DNA of 18,684 bases from an uncultured Clostridia bacterium (GCA_934631025.1 CAKTXR010000053.1:1-18684), one strand, 5' to 3'; counted from the stretch's first letter, positions 1 to 5,579 are shown. The notes: generated from the sequence alone by a model not told the origin. Program-made: numbers and translations.

Positions 1-12
1 GGCAAAAATGAA

Positions 13-44
13 AGAAACGGCATAGCCGAAGCTATACCGTTTCT
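13..44. terminator. Terminator-like hairpin at window edge
   Basis: An inverted repeat pairs AGAAACGG (13-20) and ATAGC (22-26) with GCTAT (31-35) and CCGTTTCT (37-44), with a single C.A mismatch and a CGAA tetraloop. On the minus strand the stem is followed by a T-rich tail (TTCATTTTTGCC), so it would work best as a terminator for leftward transcription, for example out of the leftward repeat at 82-299. On the plus strand the tail is only TCTCTC. The gene it serves is not in the window. Confidence 0.5.
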
Positions 45-81
45 CTCTCGCCTTAGAATGTTTTCTTAACTGGACACCCCT

Positions 82-299
82 AACACGGCGTTCCTTTTCG
101 TATAAGTGACTCCGGTCGTTCTCCGTCGGGATCGCCATAAAGAAACACGATATCCCGAAGTGAACCCAATATCCACGATAACCTCGTATCATTCGAGAAC
201 GCTCTAATGGCGGTCCCGACCCGCGCGGAATAGAAACGCAGCCTGTCGCAAGCCGTCCTGTTTGGCGCGCATGCGGCAAACAGCAGGCGTGAGACGAAC
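82..299 (-). repeat. Repeat A, left copy (inverted relative to 3313-3529)
   Basis: Read on the minus strand, this 218-bp block aligns almost without gaps to 3313-3529 at roughly three quarters identity by eye. The best-kept parts are its two ends and two internal inverted repeats. One is GTCGGGATCGCC (125-136) pairing with GGCGGTCCCGAC (209-220) across a 72-nt loop. The other is a CTGTTTG/CAAACAG hairpin near the 299 end. An open frame of 83 codons runs across it on the minus strand, and the matching frame of the other copy is also open over the conserved end (shared peptide YGDPDGER...KGTPC). No ribosome site or known domain supports a real protein. The terminal hairpin that is perfect in the right copy is imperfect here. 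Confidence 0.8.
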
Positions 300-361
300 A
301 CAAAACGTCGCGACAGAACCGCCACATCCAAACAAACATACTGTAAAATCGTCCGATACGA

Positions 362-390
362 TTGATAGGAATATCCTGCTATGATAAAAT
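362..390 (+). promoter_or_regulatory. Promoter of the mini-toxin mRNA
   Basis: TTGATA (362-367), a 17-bp spacer and TAAAAT (385-390) make a good sigma-A promoter. Transcription would start near 396-398, exactly where a stable 5' hairpin begins, leaving a leader of about 100 nt before the toxin start codon. Confidence 0.75.
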
Positions 391-397
391 AAAACTA

Positions 398-417
398 CGG
401 AGCTGTAAAAGGCTCCG
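398..417 (+). promoter_or_regulatory. 5'-end hairpin of toxin mRNA
   Basis: CGGAGC (398-403) pairs with GCTCCG (412-417) around an 8-nt loop, immediately after the predicted transcription start. Terminal 5' hairpins that stabilise the transcript are common in type I toxin mRNAs. The assignment here is inferred from position. Confidence 0.55.
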
Positions 418-455
418 CGGCATGACAGGAATCAGATGGCGCTTGGCTCTTCGTC

Positions 456-493
456 TTCCCCTCATTAGCTCTCAACAACAGCGAAAGGGGGAA
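456..493 (+). promoter_or_regulatory. Stem sequestering the toxin Shine-Dalgarno
   Basis: TTCCCCT (456-462) can pair with GGGGGAA (487-493) as seven pairs including one G-U, closing a 24-nt loop. The right arm is the toxin's Shine-Dalgarno sequence (AAAGGGGGA, 484-492), so the stem would hide the ribosome site. This is the kind of translational brake known from the BsrG/TxpA toxins. The pairing is seen in sequence; the regulatory role is inferred. Confidence 0.5.
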
Positions 494-499
494 AAAATC

Positions 500-589
500 A
501 TGACTGATTTTCAGATTTTATCTGTGGTTGGTATGATTATTTCTCTTGTGATTGCCGCCATGGCCTATGGCAGCAGCAACAAGAAGTGA
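500..589 (+). CDS. Type I toxin-like small membrane peptide (holin-like toxin family)
   Basis: This is a 29-residue peptide starting MTDFQ and ending SSNKK. Its middle (about residues 5-22, ILSVVGMIISLVIAAMA) is a single hydrophobic helix, with a charged KK end. This layout (M-x-x-F/Y-x-x-L..., one transmembrane helix, lysine-rich tail) matches the TxpA/BsrG/putative holin-like toxins of Bacillota, which insert in the cytoplasmic membrane and disturb it when their antisense RNA is missing. The start at 500 is chosen because AAAGGGGGA lies 7-8 nt upstream; an in-frame ATG at 362 sits inside the promoter and has no ribosome site. The gene has its own promoter (362-390) and ends at a perfect hairpin (597-639). 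A strong convergent promoter lies just beyond. An ordinary small membrane peptide is the alternative. Confidence 0.8.
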   Translation: MTDFQILSVVGMIISLVIAAMAYGSSNKK

Positions 590-596
590 CGACATA

Positions 597-639
597 AGCT
601 AAGCCGCCATCCGGTTGTACGCCGGTTGGCGGCTTAGCT
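597..639. terminator. Shared bidirectional hairpin between toxin and antisense RNA
   Basis: Thirteen bases, AGCTAAGCCGCCA (597-609), pair perfectly with 627-639. After a T.T mismatch an inner CCGG/CCGG stem closes a 7-nt loop (615-621). It lies 8 nt after the toxin stop codon and about 60 nt inside the convergent transcript. Neither side has a proper T-tract, so release may be inefficient or the hairpin may mainly protect 3' ends. In TxpA/BsrG-type systems the toxin and antitoxin RNAs overlap at such a hairpin. Confidence 0.75.
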
Positions 640-694
640 CGTTAGGTCTTTGAACCGAGGGGAAGAAGCCGTCTCAAAAGCGTCATCCCTTCAT
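597..694 (-). ncRNA. Predicted antisense RNA antitoxin
   Basis: This is the transcript predicted from the minus-strand promoter at 701-730: start near 694, running leftwards to the hairpin at 597-639, about 100 nt, or longer if it reads into the toxin gene. It has no convincing reading frame. It is antisense to the 3' end of the toxin mRNA. It also carries CTTCCCCTC (657-665 on the opposite strand), identical to the toxin leader segment (455-463) that can mask the toxin Shine-Dalgarno. The existence and ends of this RNA are inferred from promoter and hairpin. Confidence 0.65.
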
Positions 695-700
695 GTCAAC

Positions 701-730
701 ATTATAGCATGGCGCAGCCTGATCTGTCAA
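701..730 (-). promoter_or_regulatory. Consensus promoter for the antisense RNA
   Basis: On the minus strand, TTGACA (725-730) and TATAAT (701-706) are both perfect consensus hexamers separated by 18 bp. No coding region follows it leftwards except the antisense side of the toxin gene. A promoter stronger than the toxin's own is what a type I antitoxin needs. Confidence 0.85.
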
Positions 731-746
731 GCTGTGCCATGCTTTT

Positions 747-879
747 TATTCCATGCTGCGCCGCCAGACCCCCGCGCGCACCCACGCCCGTGCCGGAGCT
801 AAAACCGGCCAAACGCAACGCCGCGCCGGCGCACAATTCACTAACATATAAAGCGGAACAACGCATCACCGCGTCAGCG
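747..879 (-). repeat. Repeat B, left copy (inverted relative to 3032-3164)
   Basis: Read on the minus strand, this 133-bp block aligns without any gap to 3032-3164. Near-identical stretches, such as the one containing CTTTATATGTTAGTGAATTG and the one containing TTTGGCCGGTTTTAGCTCCG, alternate with short blocks of the same length but unrelated sequence. It lies between the antisense promoter and the rmuC promoter. It forms no protein I recognise. Confidence 0.85.
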
Positions 880-914
880 ATTGCGGCGGCTGGCCGACGG
901 CGCTGAAAAACCGC

Positions 915-943
915 TTTACGCCGCCGCGCAAACGTGCTATAAT
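915..943 (+). promoter_or_regulatory. Promoter of rmuC
   Basis: TTTACG (915-920), a 17-bp spacer and TATAAT (938-943), with an extended -10 TGC directly before it. It lies 46 bp upstream of the rmuC start codon and would drive rmuC and the ATPase gene. Confidence 0.75.
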
Positions 944-989
944 GACTATTACAAGAACAAACGAACGTAAAAGCACATGGGGAGGACGC

Positions 990-2165
990 ATGAACGCACT
1001 CATACAGACCTATCCGCTGCCCTTTGCCCTGATTCTCGCGCTGCTGGCCGCGCTGATCATTCTGCTGGCGATGAACGCGCGGCTTCGGAAGATGCAGCGC
1101 GCGCTGCGGGGCCGCATCATCGAATCGGAGCGGACGATCACCGCCCAGCAGGCGCAGCTTAACGAGACGATCAATTCCGTCCTGCAGATGAGCGTAAACA
1201 GCGCGCAGTCCAGCGAGGCGCGCACGCAGCAGCTCGCCGACCGGCTGGAAGCGCGCCTGAGCGGCATCGCCGAGAACAACGAGCGGCGGCTGGACGATAT
1301 GCGCCGCCTGATCGACGAGCAGCTCTCCGGCACGCTCGAAAAGCGGCTGGGCCAGTCGTTCCAGCAGGTCAGCCGCCAGCTCGAGCAGGTCTATAAGGGG
1401 CTGGGCGAAATGCAGACGCTGGCCGGCGGCGTGGGCGATCTCAAGAAGGTGCTCACCGGCGTAAAGACGCGCGGCGTCTGGGGCGAGATTCAGCTCGGGC
1501 GGCTGCTGGGCGACACGCTGACCGAGGGGCAGTATCTCGAAAATACGCCGGTCGTGCCCGGCTCGAGCGAGCGCGTGGAGTTCGCCGTGCGCCTGCCCGG
1601 CCGCGACGGCGCGGGGCTGCTGCTGCCCATAGACAGCAAGTTCCCGCTGGACGCGTTCCGCCACCTCGTCGACGAGAGCGAGACCGGCGATAAGGCGCGC
1701 GCCGACAAGGCGGCCCTGCTGCTCCAGCGCGCCGTGCTCGATCAGGCGAAAAAGATCAGCGAAAAATACGTCAAGCCGCCGTATACGACCGATTTCGCGC
1801 TGATGTTCCTGCCCATCGAGAGCCTGTACGCCGAGGTCATGCGCCGCGAAAGCCTGGCCGAGGAGGCGCGCACGCGCTTTCATGTGGTGATCGCCGGCCC
1901 GTCGACGCTCACGGCGCTCCTGAACAGCCTGTCGCTGGGCTTCCGCACGCTGTCCATCGAGCAGCGCACCGGCGAGGTGTGGCAGCTGCTGGGCACGCTG
2001 CGCGGCGAGTTTCTGCGCTTCGGCGATACGCTTGAGCGGATGCGCCAGAGGCTCGATCAGGCTACCGGCGAGCTGGACACCGCCACCGCCCGCAGCCGCG
2101 CCATTACGCGCCGCTTAAACGAGCTGGAGGATCTTTCGCCGGAGAAGGACGGCGGGGGACGGTAA
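990..2165 (+). CDS. rmuC: DNA recombination protein RmuC
   Basis: 391 residues. RmuC is a membrane-anchored protein with a nuclease-like fold, known in E. coli for limiting inversions at short inverted repeats; its biochemical activity is poorly defined. Residues about 9-29 form an N-terminal transmembrane helix, followed by a coiled-coil stretch (about 30-135) rich in Glu, Gln and Arg. The RmuC domain (about 150-375) follows, with recognisable segments GVWGEIQLGRLLGDTL, LLLPIDSKFPLDAF, KYVKPPYTTDFALMFLPIE and LYAEVMRR. The start at 990 has GGGGAGG 4-10 nt upstream; an in-frame ATG at 942 overlaps the -10 box and is rejected. The ATPase gene follows after 27 nt. It sits between inverted repeats, which is notable given the family's role. 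Confidence 0.95.
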   Translation: MNALIQTYPLPFALILALLAALIILLAMNARLRKMQRALRGRIIESERTITAQQAQLNETINSVLQMSVNSAQSSEARTQQLADRLEARLSGIAENNERRLDDMRRLIDEQLSGTLEKRLGQSFQQVSRQLEQVYKGLGEMQTLAGGVGDLKKVLTGVKTRGVWGEIQLGRLLGDTLTEGQYLENTPVVPGSSERVEFAVRLPGRDGAGLLLPIDSKFPLDAFRHLVDESETGDKARADKAALLLQRAVLDQAKKISEKYVKPPYTTDFALMFLPIESLYAEVMRRESLAEEARTRFHVVIAGPSTLTALLNSLSLGFRTLSIEQRTGEVWQLLGTLRGEFLRFGDTLERMRQRLDQATGELDTATARSRAITRRLNELEDLSPEKDGGGR

Positions 2166-2192
2166 AGGATTGCGGGAGGGTGGTGTGAGGGC

Positions 2193-2987
2193 ATGATTTT
2201 TCTGCGCGACATTTTGATCGACGCCCGGCGCGGAGCGTATCCGTTCAACAGCGCGTCTCTCGTGCCGCTCCATATGGCGCTCACATCGCCGATTACGATC
2301 ATCGTGGGCGATAACGGCAGCGGTAAATCGACGCTGCTCGAAGCGCTGGCGCGGGCGCTGCGTCTGCCGGCGATCGGGCTGGACGATGCGTCGCGCGATC
2401 AGACGCTCAGCGGACTTGATCCGCTGGCGGACGCGATGAAGCTGCGCTTTTCTGTGCGCACGCGGCGCGGCTTTTTCCTGCGCGCGGAGGATTTTTTCGG
2501 CTTTACGCGGCGCGTTTCGGCGATGCAGGCCGAGCTGCGCGGCGATCTGGAGCGCGTCGGGCGGGACTATGCGGACAAGTCGGCGTTTACGCAGGGGCAG
2601 GCGCGCATGGCCTATGCGTCGTCGCTGTCCGGCCTGGAGGAGCGCTATGGCGAAAATCCCGACGCGTGTTCGCACGGCGAAGCGTTCCTCAATCTGTTTT
2701 CGTCGCGGCTGACGGGGAAGGGACTGTATCTGCTCGACGAGCCGGAAGCGCCGCTTTCGCCGCTGCGCCAGCTGGCGCTGTGCTCGATGATTCTCGAACG
2801 ACGGGAGGACAGTCAGTTCATCATTGCCACGCACTCGCCGATTCTCATGGCGCTGCCGGACGCGGCGATCTGGAGCTTTGACAGCGTGCCGGCGCGTCCG
2901 TGCGCGTATGAGGAGCTGGAGTCGGTCGCTCTGCTGCGGGATTTTCTGAACGCGCCCTCGCGGTTCATGGATCGGCTGTCGGAGTGA
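2193..2987 (+). CDS. AAA/ABC-type ATPase (predicted ATP-binding protein)
   Basis: 264 residues. It is a compact single-domain P-loop ATPase of the AAA_21/SMC-ABC type. Walker A is GDNGSGKST (39-47), a signature-like SHGE lies near residue 163, Walker B is LYLLDEPEAPLS (about 178-189, with D182 and E183), and a switch histidine is in ATHSPIL (H214). The insert between Walker A and the signature is short and there are no membrane segments. This fits stand-alone cytoplasmic ATPases related to OLD-family and MoxR-unrelated 'predicted ATPase' proteins; the substrate is unknown. The start at 2193 follows GGAGGGTGGTGTGAGGG. It is cotranscribed with rmuC (27-nt gap), so a link to DNA maintenance is plausible but only inferred. 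The unit ends at the terminator at 3166-3203. Confidence 0.88.
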   Translation: MIFLRDILIDARRGAYPFNSASLVPLHMALTSPITIIVGDNGSGKSTLLEALARALRLPAIGLDDASRDQTLSGLDPLADAMKLRFSVRTRRGFFLRAEDFFGFTRRVSAMQAELRGDLERVGRDYADKSAFTQGQARMAYASSLSGLEERYGENPDACSHGEAFLNLFSSRLTGKGLYLLDEPEAPLSPLRQLALCSMILERREDSQFIIATHSPILMALPDAAIWSFDSVPARPCAYEELESVALLRDFLNAPSRFMDRLSE

Positions 2988-3031
2988 GCGGGTCCCTGTG
3001 CGGGGAGCGCGCATTAGCCGGCGCTGCGTTG

Positions 3032-3164
3032 CGCTGACGCGGCGGTGTGTTGTTCCGCTTTATATGTTAGTGAATTGTGCGCCGGCGAAAGGTTGCGTTT
3101 GGCCGGTTTTAGCTCCGGCACGGGCGTGGGTGCGCGCGGGGAGAGAATCCGATTACATGGAATA
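3032..3164 (+). repeat. Repeat B, right copy
   Basis: 133 bp, the mirror image of 747-879. Conserved core positions include the segment around 3054-3085 and the GCCGG/CCGGC stem with loop TTTTAGCT (about 3101-3118). Variable blocks of equal length occur at about 3089-3093 and 3142-3156. It starts 45 bp after the ATPase stop codon and ends directly at the terminator stem. Confidence 0.85.
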
Positions 3165-3165
3165 G

Positions 3166-3203
3166 AGAAAGAAGCGTCGTTTGCTATGGACGCTTCTTTC
3201 TTT
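3166..3203 (+). terminator. Intrinsic terminator after the rmuC-ATPase unit
   Basis: AGAAAGAAGCGTC (3166-3178) pairs perfectly with GACGCTTCTTTCT (3189-3201) around a 10-nt loop. The right arm runs into TTTA, giving a short T-tract on the plus strand. Confidence 0.75.
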
Positions 3204-3312
3204 ATAGGGCATGGGAGTGTTTCACTCGAAATGCGTACAGGCCTTGGTGCGTTGATTCAGGCGTTTTGCGTTCGGTTCATGTCTGTCATACGTTTCTATT
3301 GGAATGTCTTGC

Positions 3313-3529
3313 GTTCGGCTCACGCCTGCTGTTTGCCGCGTGCGCGCCAAACAGGACGGCTTGCGGGATGTTGCGTTTCTATTCCGCCGGGTCGGGATCG
3401 CCTTAGTACGTTCTCATGACTTTGTGCGGTTATCGGACTTGTTTGGTTCACTTTGGGCTTGTGCGTTTTTTTATGGCGATCCCGACGGGGAACGATCGGA
3501 GCCGCGTATACAAAAAGGAACGCCGTGTT
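3313..3529 (+). repeat. Repeat A, right copy, with conserved stem-loops
   Basis: 217 bp, the mirror image of 82-299. Three structures are visible. (1) CTGTTTG-c-CGC-GTGC-GCG-c-CAAACAG (3329-3354), a hairpin with a tetraloop. (2) GTCGGGATCGCC (3391-3402) pairs perfectly with GGCGATCCCGAC (3475-3486), closing a 72-nt domain. (3) The right end forms an intrinsic terminator (3513-3546). Structures 1 and 2 are kept in the left copy with the same spacing. The layout resembles a structured RNA gene or a hairpin-bearing mobile element more than a protein gene. An 85-codon open frame spans it but has no ribosome site. Confidence 0.8.
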
Positions 3530-3546
3530 GGGTGGGCGTTCCTTTT
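3513..3546 (+). terminator. Intrinsic terminator at the end of repeat A
   Basis: AAAAGGAACGCC (3513-3524) pairs perfectly with GGCGTTCCTTTT (3535-3546) around a 10-nt loop, and the stem ends in a run of T. It is symmetrical, so it could act in both directions. Confidence 0.75.
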
Positions 3547-3573
3547 GATATGGTTTGCTGATTCGATATGATA

Positions 3574-3840
3574 CCGCGGGGAGTACGTTGGGGGCTGCGC
3601 GCCCCCAAACCTGCGCCAAAGAGTCATTGACTCTCTGGACTCTCTTCATGTGGGGCGCGGTAGAGTACCTTTTTGCGCAAGCACATTGGCCTTGCGATGC
3701 TTTCCGCGGGGAGAACGCTGGGGCTGAAATGTGGAAGCCGCACTGCGGCCGCCCCAGACTGCGCCAAAGAGCCAAATGTGGAAGCCGCACTGCGGCCTCT
3801 CTGGACTCTCTTCATTGGATTCGCGGCAAAGTACCTCTTG
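3574..3840. repeat. Two tandem copies of a ~130-bp hairpin-rich repeat
   Basis: Copy 1 starts with CCGCGGGGAG at 3574 and copy 2 with the same word at 3704. Both run through CTGCGCCAAAGAG and CTCTCTGGACTCTCTTCAT to GTACCT near 3670 and 3830. Copy 1 holds two simple hairpins: GGGGG...CCCCC around 3590-3606, and AGAGTCAtTGACTCT near 3620. In copy 2 the middle of each is replaced by the same 24-bp module (3727-3750 and 3774-3797). No protein-coding signal is seen. Confidence 0.75.
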
Positions 3841-4114
3841 CCAAACCTCGTAATAACCGTTATCCTCGAACCGCCGCACTCATGCTCCGCAACACTCGGG
3901 TACACGGAAAGACCTGCCCGACTCCAATTTATGGTCGGGCAGGTCGGGCTGTATACTACTAACATTTCTTGCTTTGCGCGACAGCAAGTGGAACCGGCAC
4001 TGCCGGCGAGCCGCCCCCAAGCGGCGCGGAGTCGGGTTGCACGCGCGAAGCGGAGAGGAAACCGCACTGCGGTCGGGTTGCGTGCGCGAAGCGGTGTGGA
4101 AGCGGCACAGCCGC
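3727..4114. repeat. Five copies of a short covarying-hairpin motif
   Basis: Copies lie at about 3727-3750, 3774-3797, 3986-4007, 4054-4073 and 4095-4114. Each has the form GTGGAA (or GAGGAA), a 5-base arm, ACT or ACA, and the complementary arm. The arms are GCCGC/GCGGC (twice), CCGGC/GCCGG, ACCGC/GCGGT and GCGGC/GCCGC, so sequence changes while pairing is kept. The last two copies sit in a tandem repeat of 41 bp beginning GTCGGGTTGC at 4031 and 4072. They lie just after the 3' end of the leftward WG-repeat gene, so they could form the 3' untranslated region of its mRNA. Confidence 0.7.
3912..3944. terminator. Perfect hairpin, possible terminator of the WG-repeat gene
   Basis: ACCTGCCCGAC (3912-3922) pairs perfectly with GTCGGGCAGGT (3934-3944) around an 11-nt loop. 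Read leftwards, the tail is CTTTCCGTG, only weakly T-rich. It is the first long perfect hairpin downstream of the leftward gene ending at 4118, so it may end that transcript. Confidence 0.45.
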
Positions 4115-4117
4115 CGG

Positions 4118-5416
4118 TTATTCTTCTTTATCCAGGCGGATGACAATTGTGCCGTCTGGCCGGATCAGGCCGAGCCAGTCGTCCGTCTCGGCGGTGAGCA
4201 GCGCACGGCCGGTCGCCTTCAGACTGGTCAGGCCGTCGATCACTACGCGTCCCGTCATGTCGATCAGCCCGTAGCGGCGGCTGCCCGATACTTCGTCGCG
4301 GAACGTCAGACCGTCGATGTCCACCGACTGCGTTTCGTATGTCGAAAACGCCGCGTAAACCGCGCCGTTATAGCGCCCCGCAAACGTCAGCTCCTGCCAG
4401 CGCCCGATCTGGGCGCCGTCCGGATCCAGCAGCACGAACCGCTGATCCTCCGACGCGTCCAGCCGCTCGATATAGTACCCGCCCAGCTCGTTCAGCTTTT
4501 CAGCGCCCGTGCCGCCGCTCAGTACGATGTTGCCCGCATAATCGGTCAGAAAAACGCCGGTTTCATCCTCTATGCAGATCAGGCTTTCAGTAAACGCCGC
4601 GTTCAGCGCGCCCTCAAAGCGCCGTCTCAGCGCGCCGTCGGCGGATGAAAGCAGCTCTACGCCGCCGTCGTCTACGCGCACTACCGGCGCGTCCTCGGCC
4701 TTGCCCGAGATGATCAGCCGGCCGTCCTGCGGCTCGATCAGCCACTGCCCGTCCAGGCCGATCAGCCCCATGCCGCTTTCCGTGCTCGCCCGCGCGCGGC
4801 CAAAGCGCATTTTGTCCGCCCATGTGAAGGCCGGCTCGATCGCCCACTGCCCGTCGGCGCCCAGATAGCCGTACAGCCCGCTCTGCGCCACGGCGACGCT
4901 CAGTCCCTGTCCGGCGGAAAACGGCCCGTAGGAAAGCCGTATGCCGGCGCTGTGCTCGCTGCCATCTTCCGCGACGGCATACAGCGCGTCGGGAGAGTCG
5001 TCCAGCGGGTTGCTCTTGAGCGCCAGAAACATGCCCTCGCCCATCGGGATCAGGCTGGTGTAGCGCGGCTCGATCGTCACATGACCCTGCGCGTCCATCG
5101 CGCCGTACATGCCGTTCTGCGAGAAGATCACCGTCTCGCCGTCGAAACTCAGCTTGTCGTAGACGAACTCGGTAAGCGCCCGGCCGTCGCCGCTGATCAG
5201 GCCGTACTGCGCGCTGCCCACGGGACTGGCGGCGAAGAGATCGTCGTCGCTCAGGCGGATCATGTCGGAATATACGCCCGCGCTCACGAGGAGATTGCCG
5301 TCCGCGTCGGCCAGCACCGCCGAGCCGCCCGTGCGCAGCGCATAGCTCTCCGCCGCCAGCGCATGGCACGGCAGCAGAAAAAGCAGCGCGATGAGCGTTA
5401 CGGCCAGACGGCGCAC
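4118..5416 (-). CDS. Secreted WG-repeat protein
   Basis: 432 residues. It has an N-terminal signal peptide (RR at 2-3, hydrophobic core to about 18, likely cut after ALA near 22) and no lipobox. The rest is built of WG-type beta repeats: units such as YGLISGDGRALTEF, YGAMDAQGHVTIEPRY, YGYLGADGQWAIEPAF, MGLIGLDGQWLIEP, YGLIDMTGRVVIDG and LGLIRPDGTIVI can be seen, about seven in all. WG repeats are common in secreted or surface proteins of gut Bacillota and Bacteroidota and probably form a propeller-like binding fold; the ligand is unknown. The start codon is GTG at 5416, chosen because GAGGAGGAA lies 6-8 nt upstream and the signal peptide begins there. It is transcribed alone from the promoter at 5455-5483, divergently from rimP. 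Confidence 0.88.
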   Translation of the reverse strand: MRRLAVTLIALLFLLPCHALAAESYALRTGGSAVLADADGNLLVSAGVYSDMIRLSDDDLFAASPVGSAQYGLISGDGRALTEFVYDKLSFDGETVIFSQNGMYGAMDAQGHVTIEPRYTSLIPMGEGMFLALKSNPLDDSPDALYAVAEDGSEHSAGIRLSYGPFSAGQGLSVAVAQSGLYGYLGADGQWAIEPAFTWADKMRFGRARASTESGMGLIGLDGQWLIEPQDGRLIISGKAEDAPVVRVDDGGVELLSSADGALRRRFEGALNAAFTESLICIEDETGVFLTDYAGNIVLSGGTGAEKLNELGGYYIERLDASEDQRFVLLDPDGAQIGRWQELTFAGRYNGAVYAAFSTYETQSVDIDGLTFRDEVSGSRRYGLIDMTGRVVIDGLTSLKATGRALLTAETDDWLGLIRPDGTIVIRLDKEE

Positions 5417-5454
5417 GGCGGATTCCTCCTCTTTTGTACGATTCAGGTTTCTTC

Positions 5455-5483
5455 ATTATAGCATAGGCGGCTCGGCGCTTCAA
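5455..5483 (-). promoter_or_regulatory. Promoter of the WG-repeat gene
   Basis: On the minus strand, TTGAAG (5478-5483), a 17-bp spacer and TATAAT (5455-5460), with an extended -10 TGC. It lies about 40 bp upstream of the GTG start. Its -35 is about 97 bp from the -35 of the divergent rimP promoter. Confidence 0.75.
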
Positions 5484-5579
5484 TAACAATTATCCCCTTA
5501 TGCCTGGCCGCGCGGCCAATATTAACGCAAAATTCTAACGCCGCGTCCCGTTTGAGGCGGTCAATTTGAGAAAAGGTGG

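Noticed and set aside
80..331. 83-codon open frame on the minus strand over repeat A
   Set aside because: No ribosome site and no recognised domain. The shared peptide with the other copy is explained by DNA and stem-loop conservation.
942..989. Earlier RmuC start at 942
   Set aside because: It would lie within the -10 box and before the transcription start. The ATG at 990 has a strong ribosome site directly before a transmembrane segment.
702..1883. 393-codon open frame antisense to rmuC
   Set aside because: Its codons mirror the GC-rich rmuC frame. rmuC has clear family motifs, a promoter and a ribosome site; this frame has none.
3304..3561. 85-codon open frame over the right repeat A
   Set aside because: Same repeat. 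The frame runs through the terminator hairpin and beyond the repeat end, and there is no ribosome site.
3574..4114. CRISPR array
   Set aside because: Repeats are short, unevenly spaced, and vary by paired changes in the stems. There are no uniform spacers and no cas genes.
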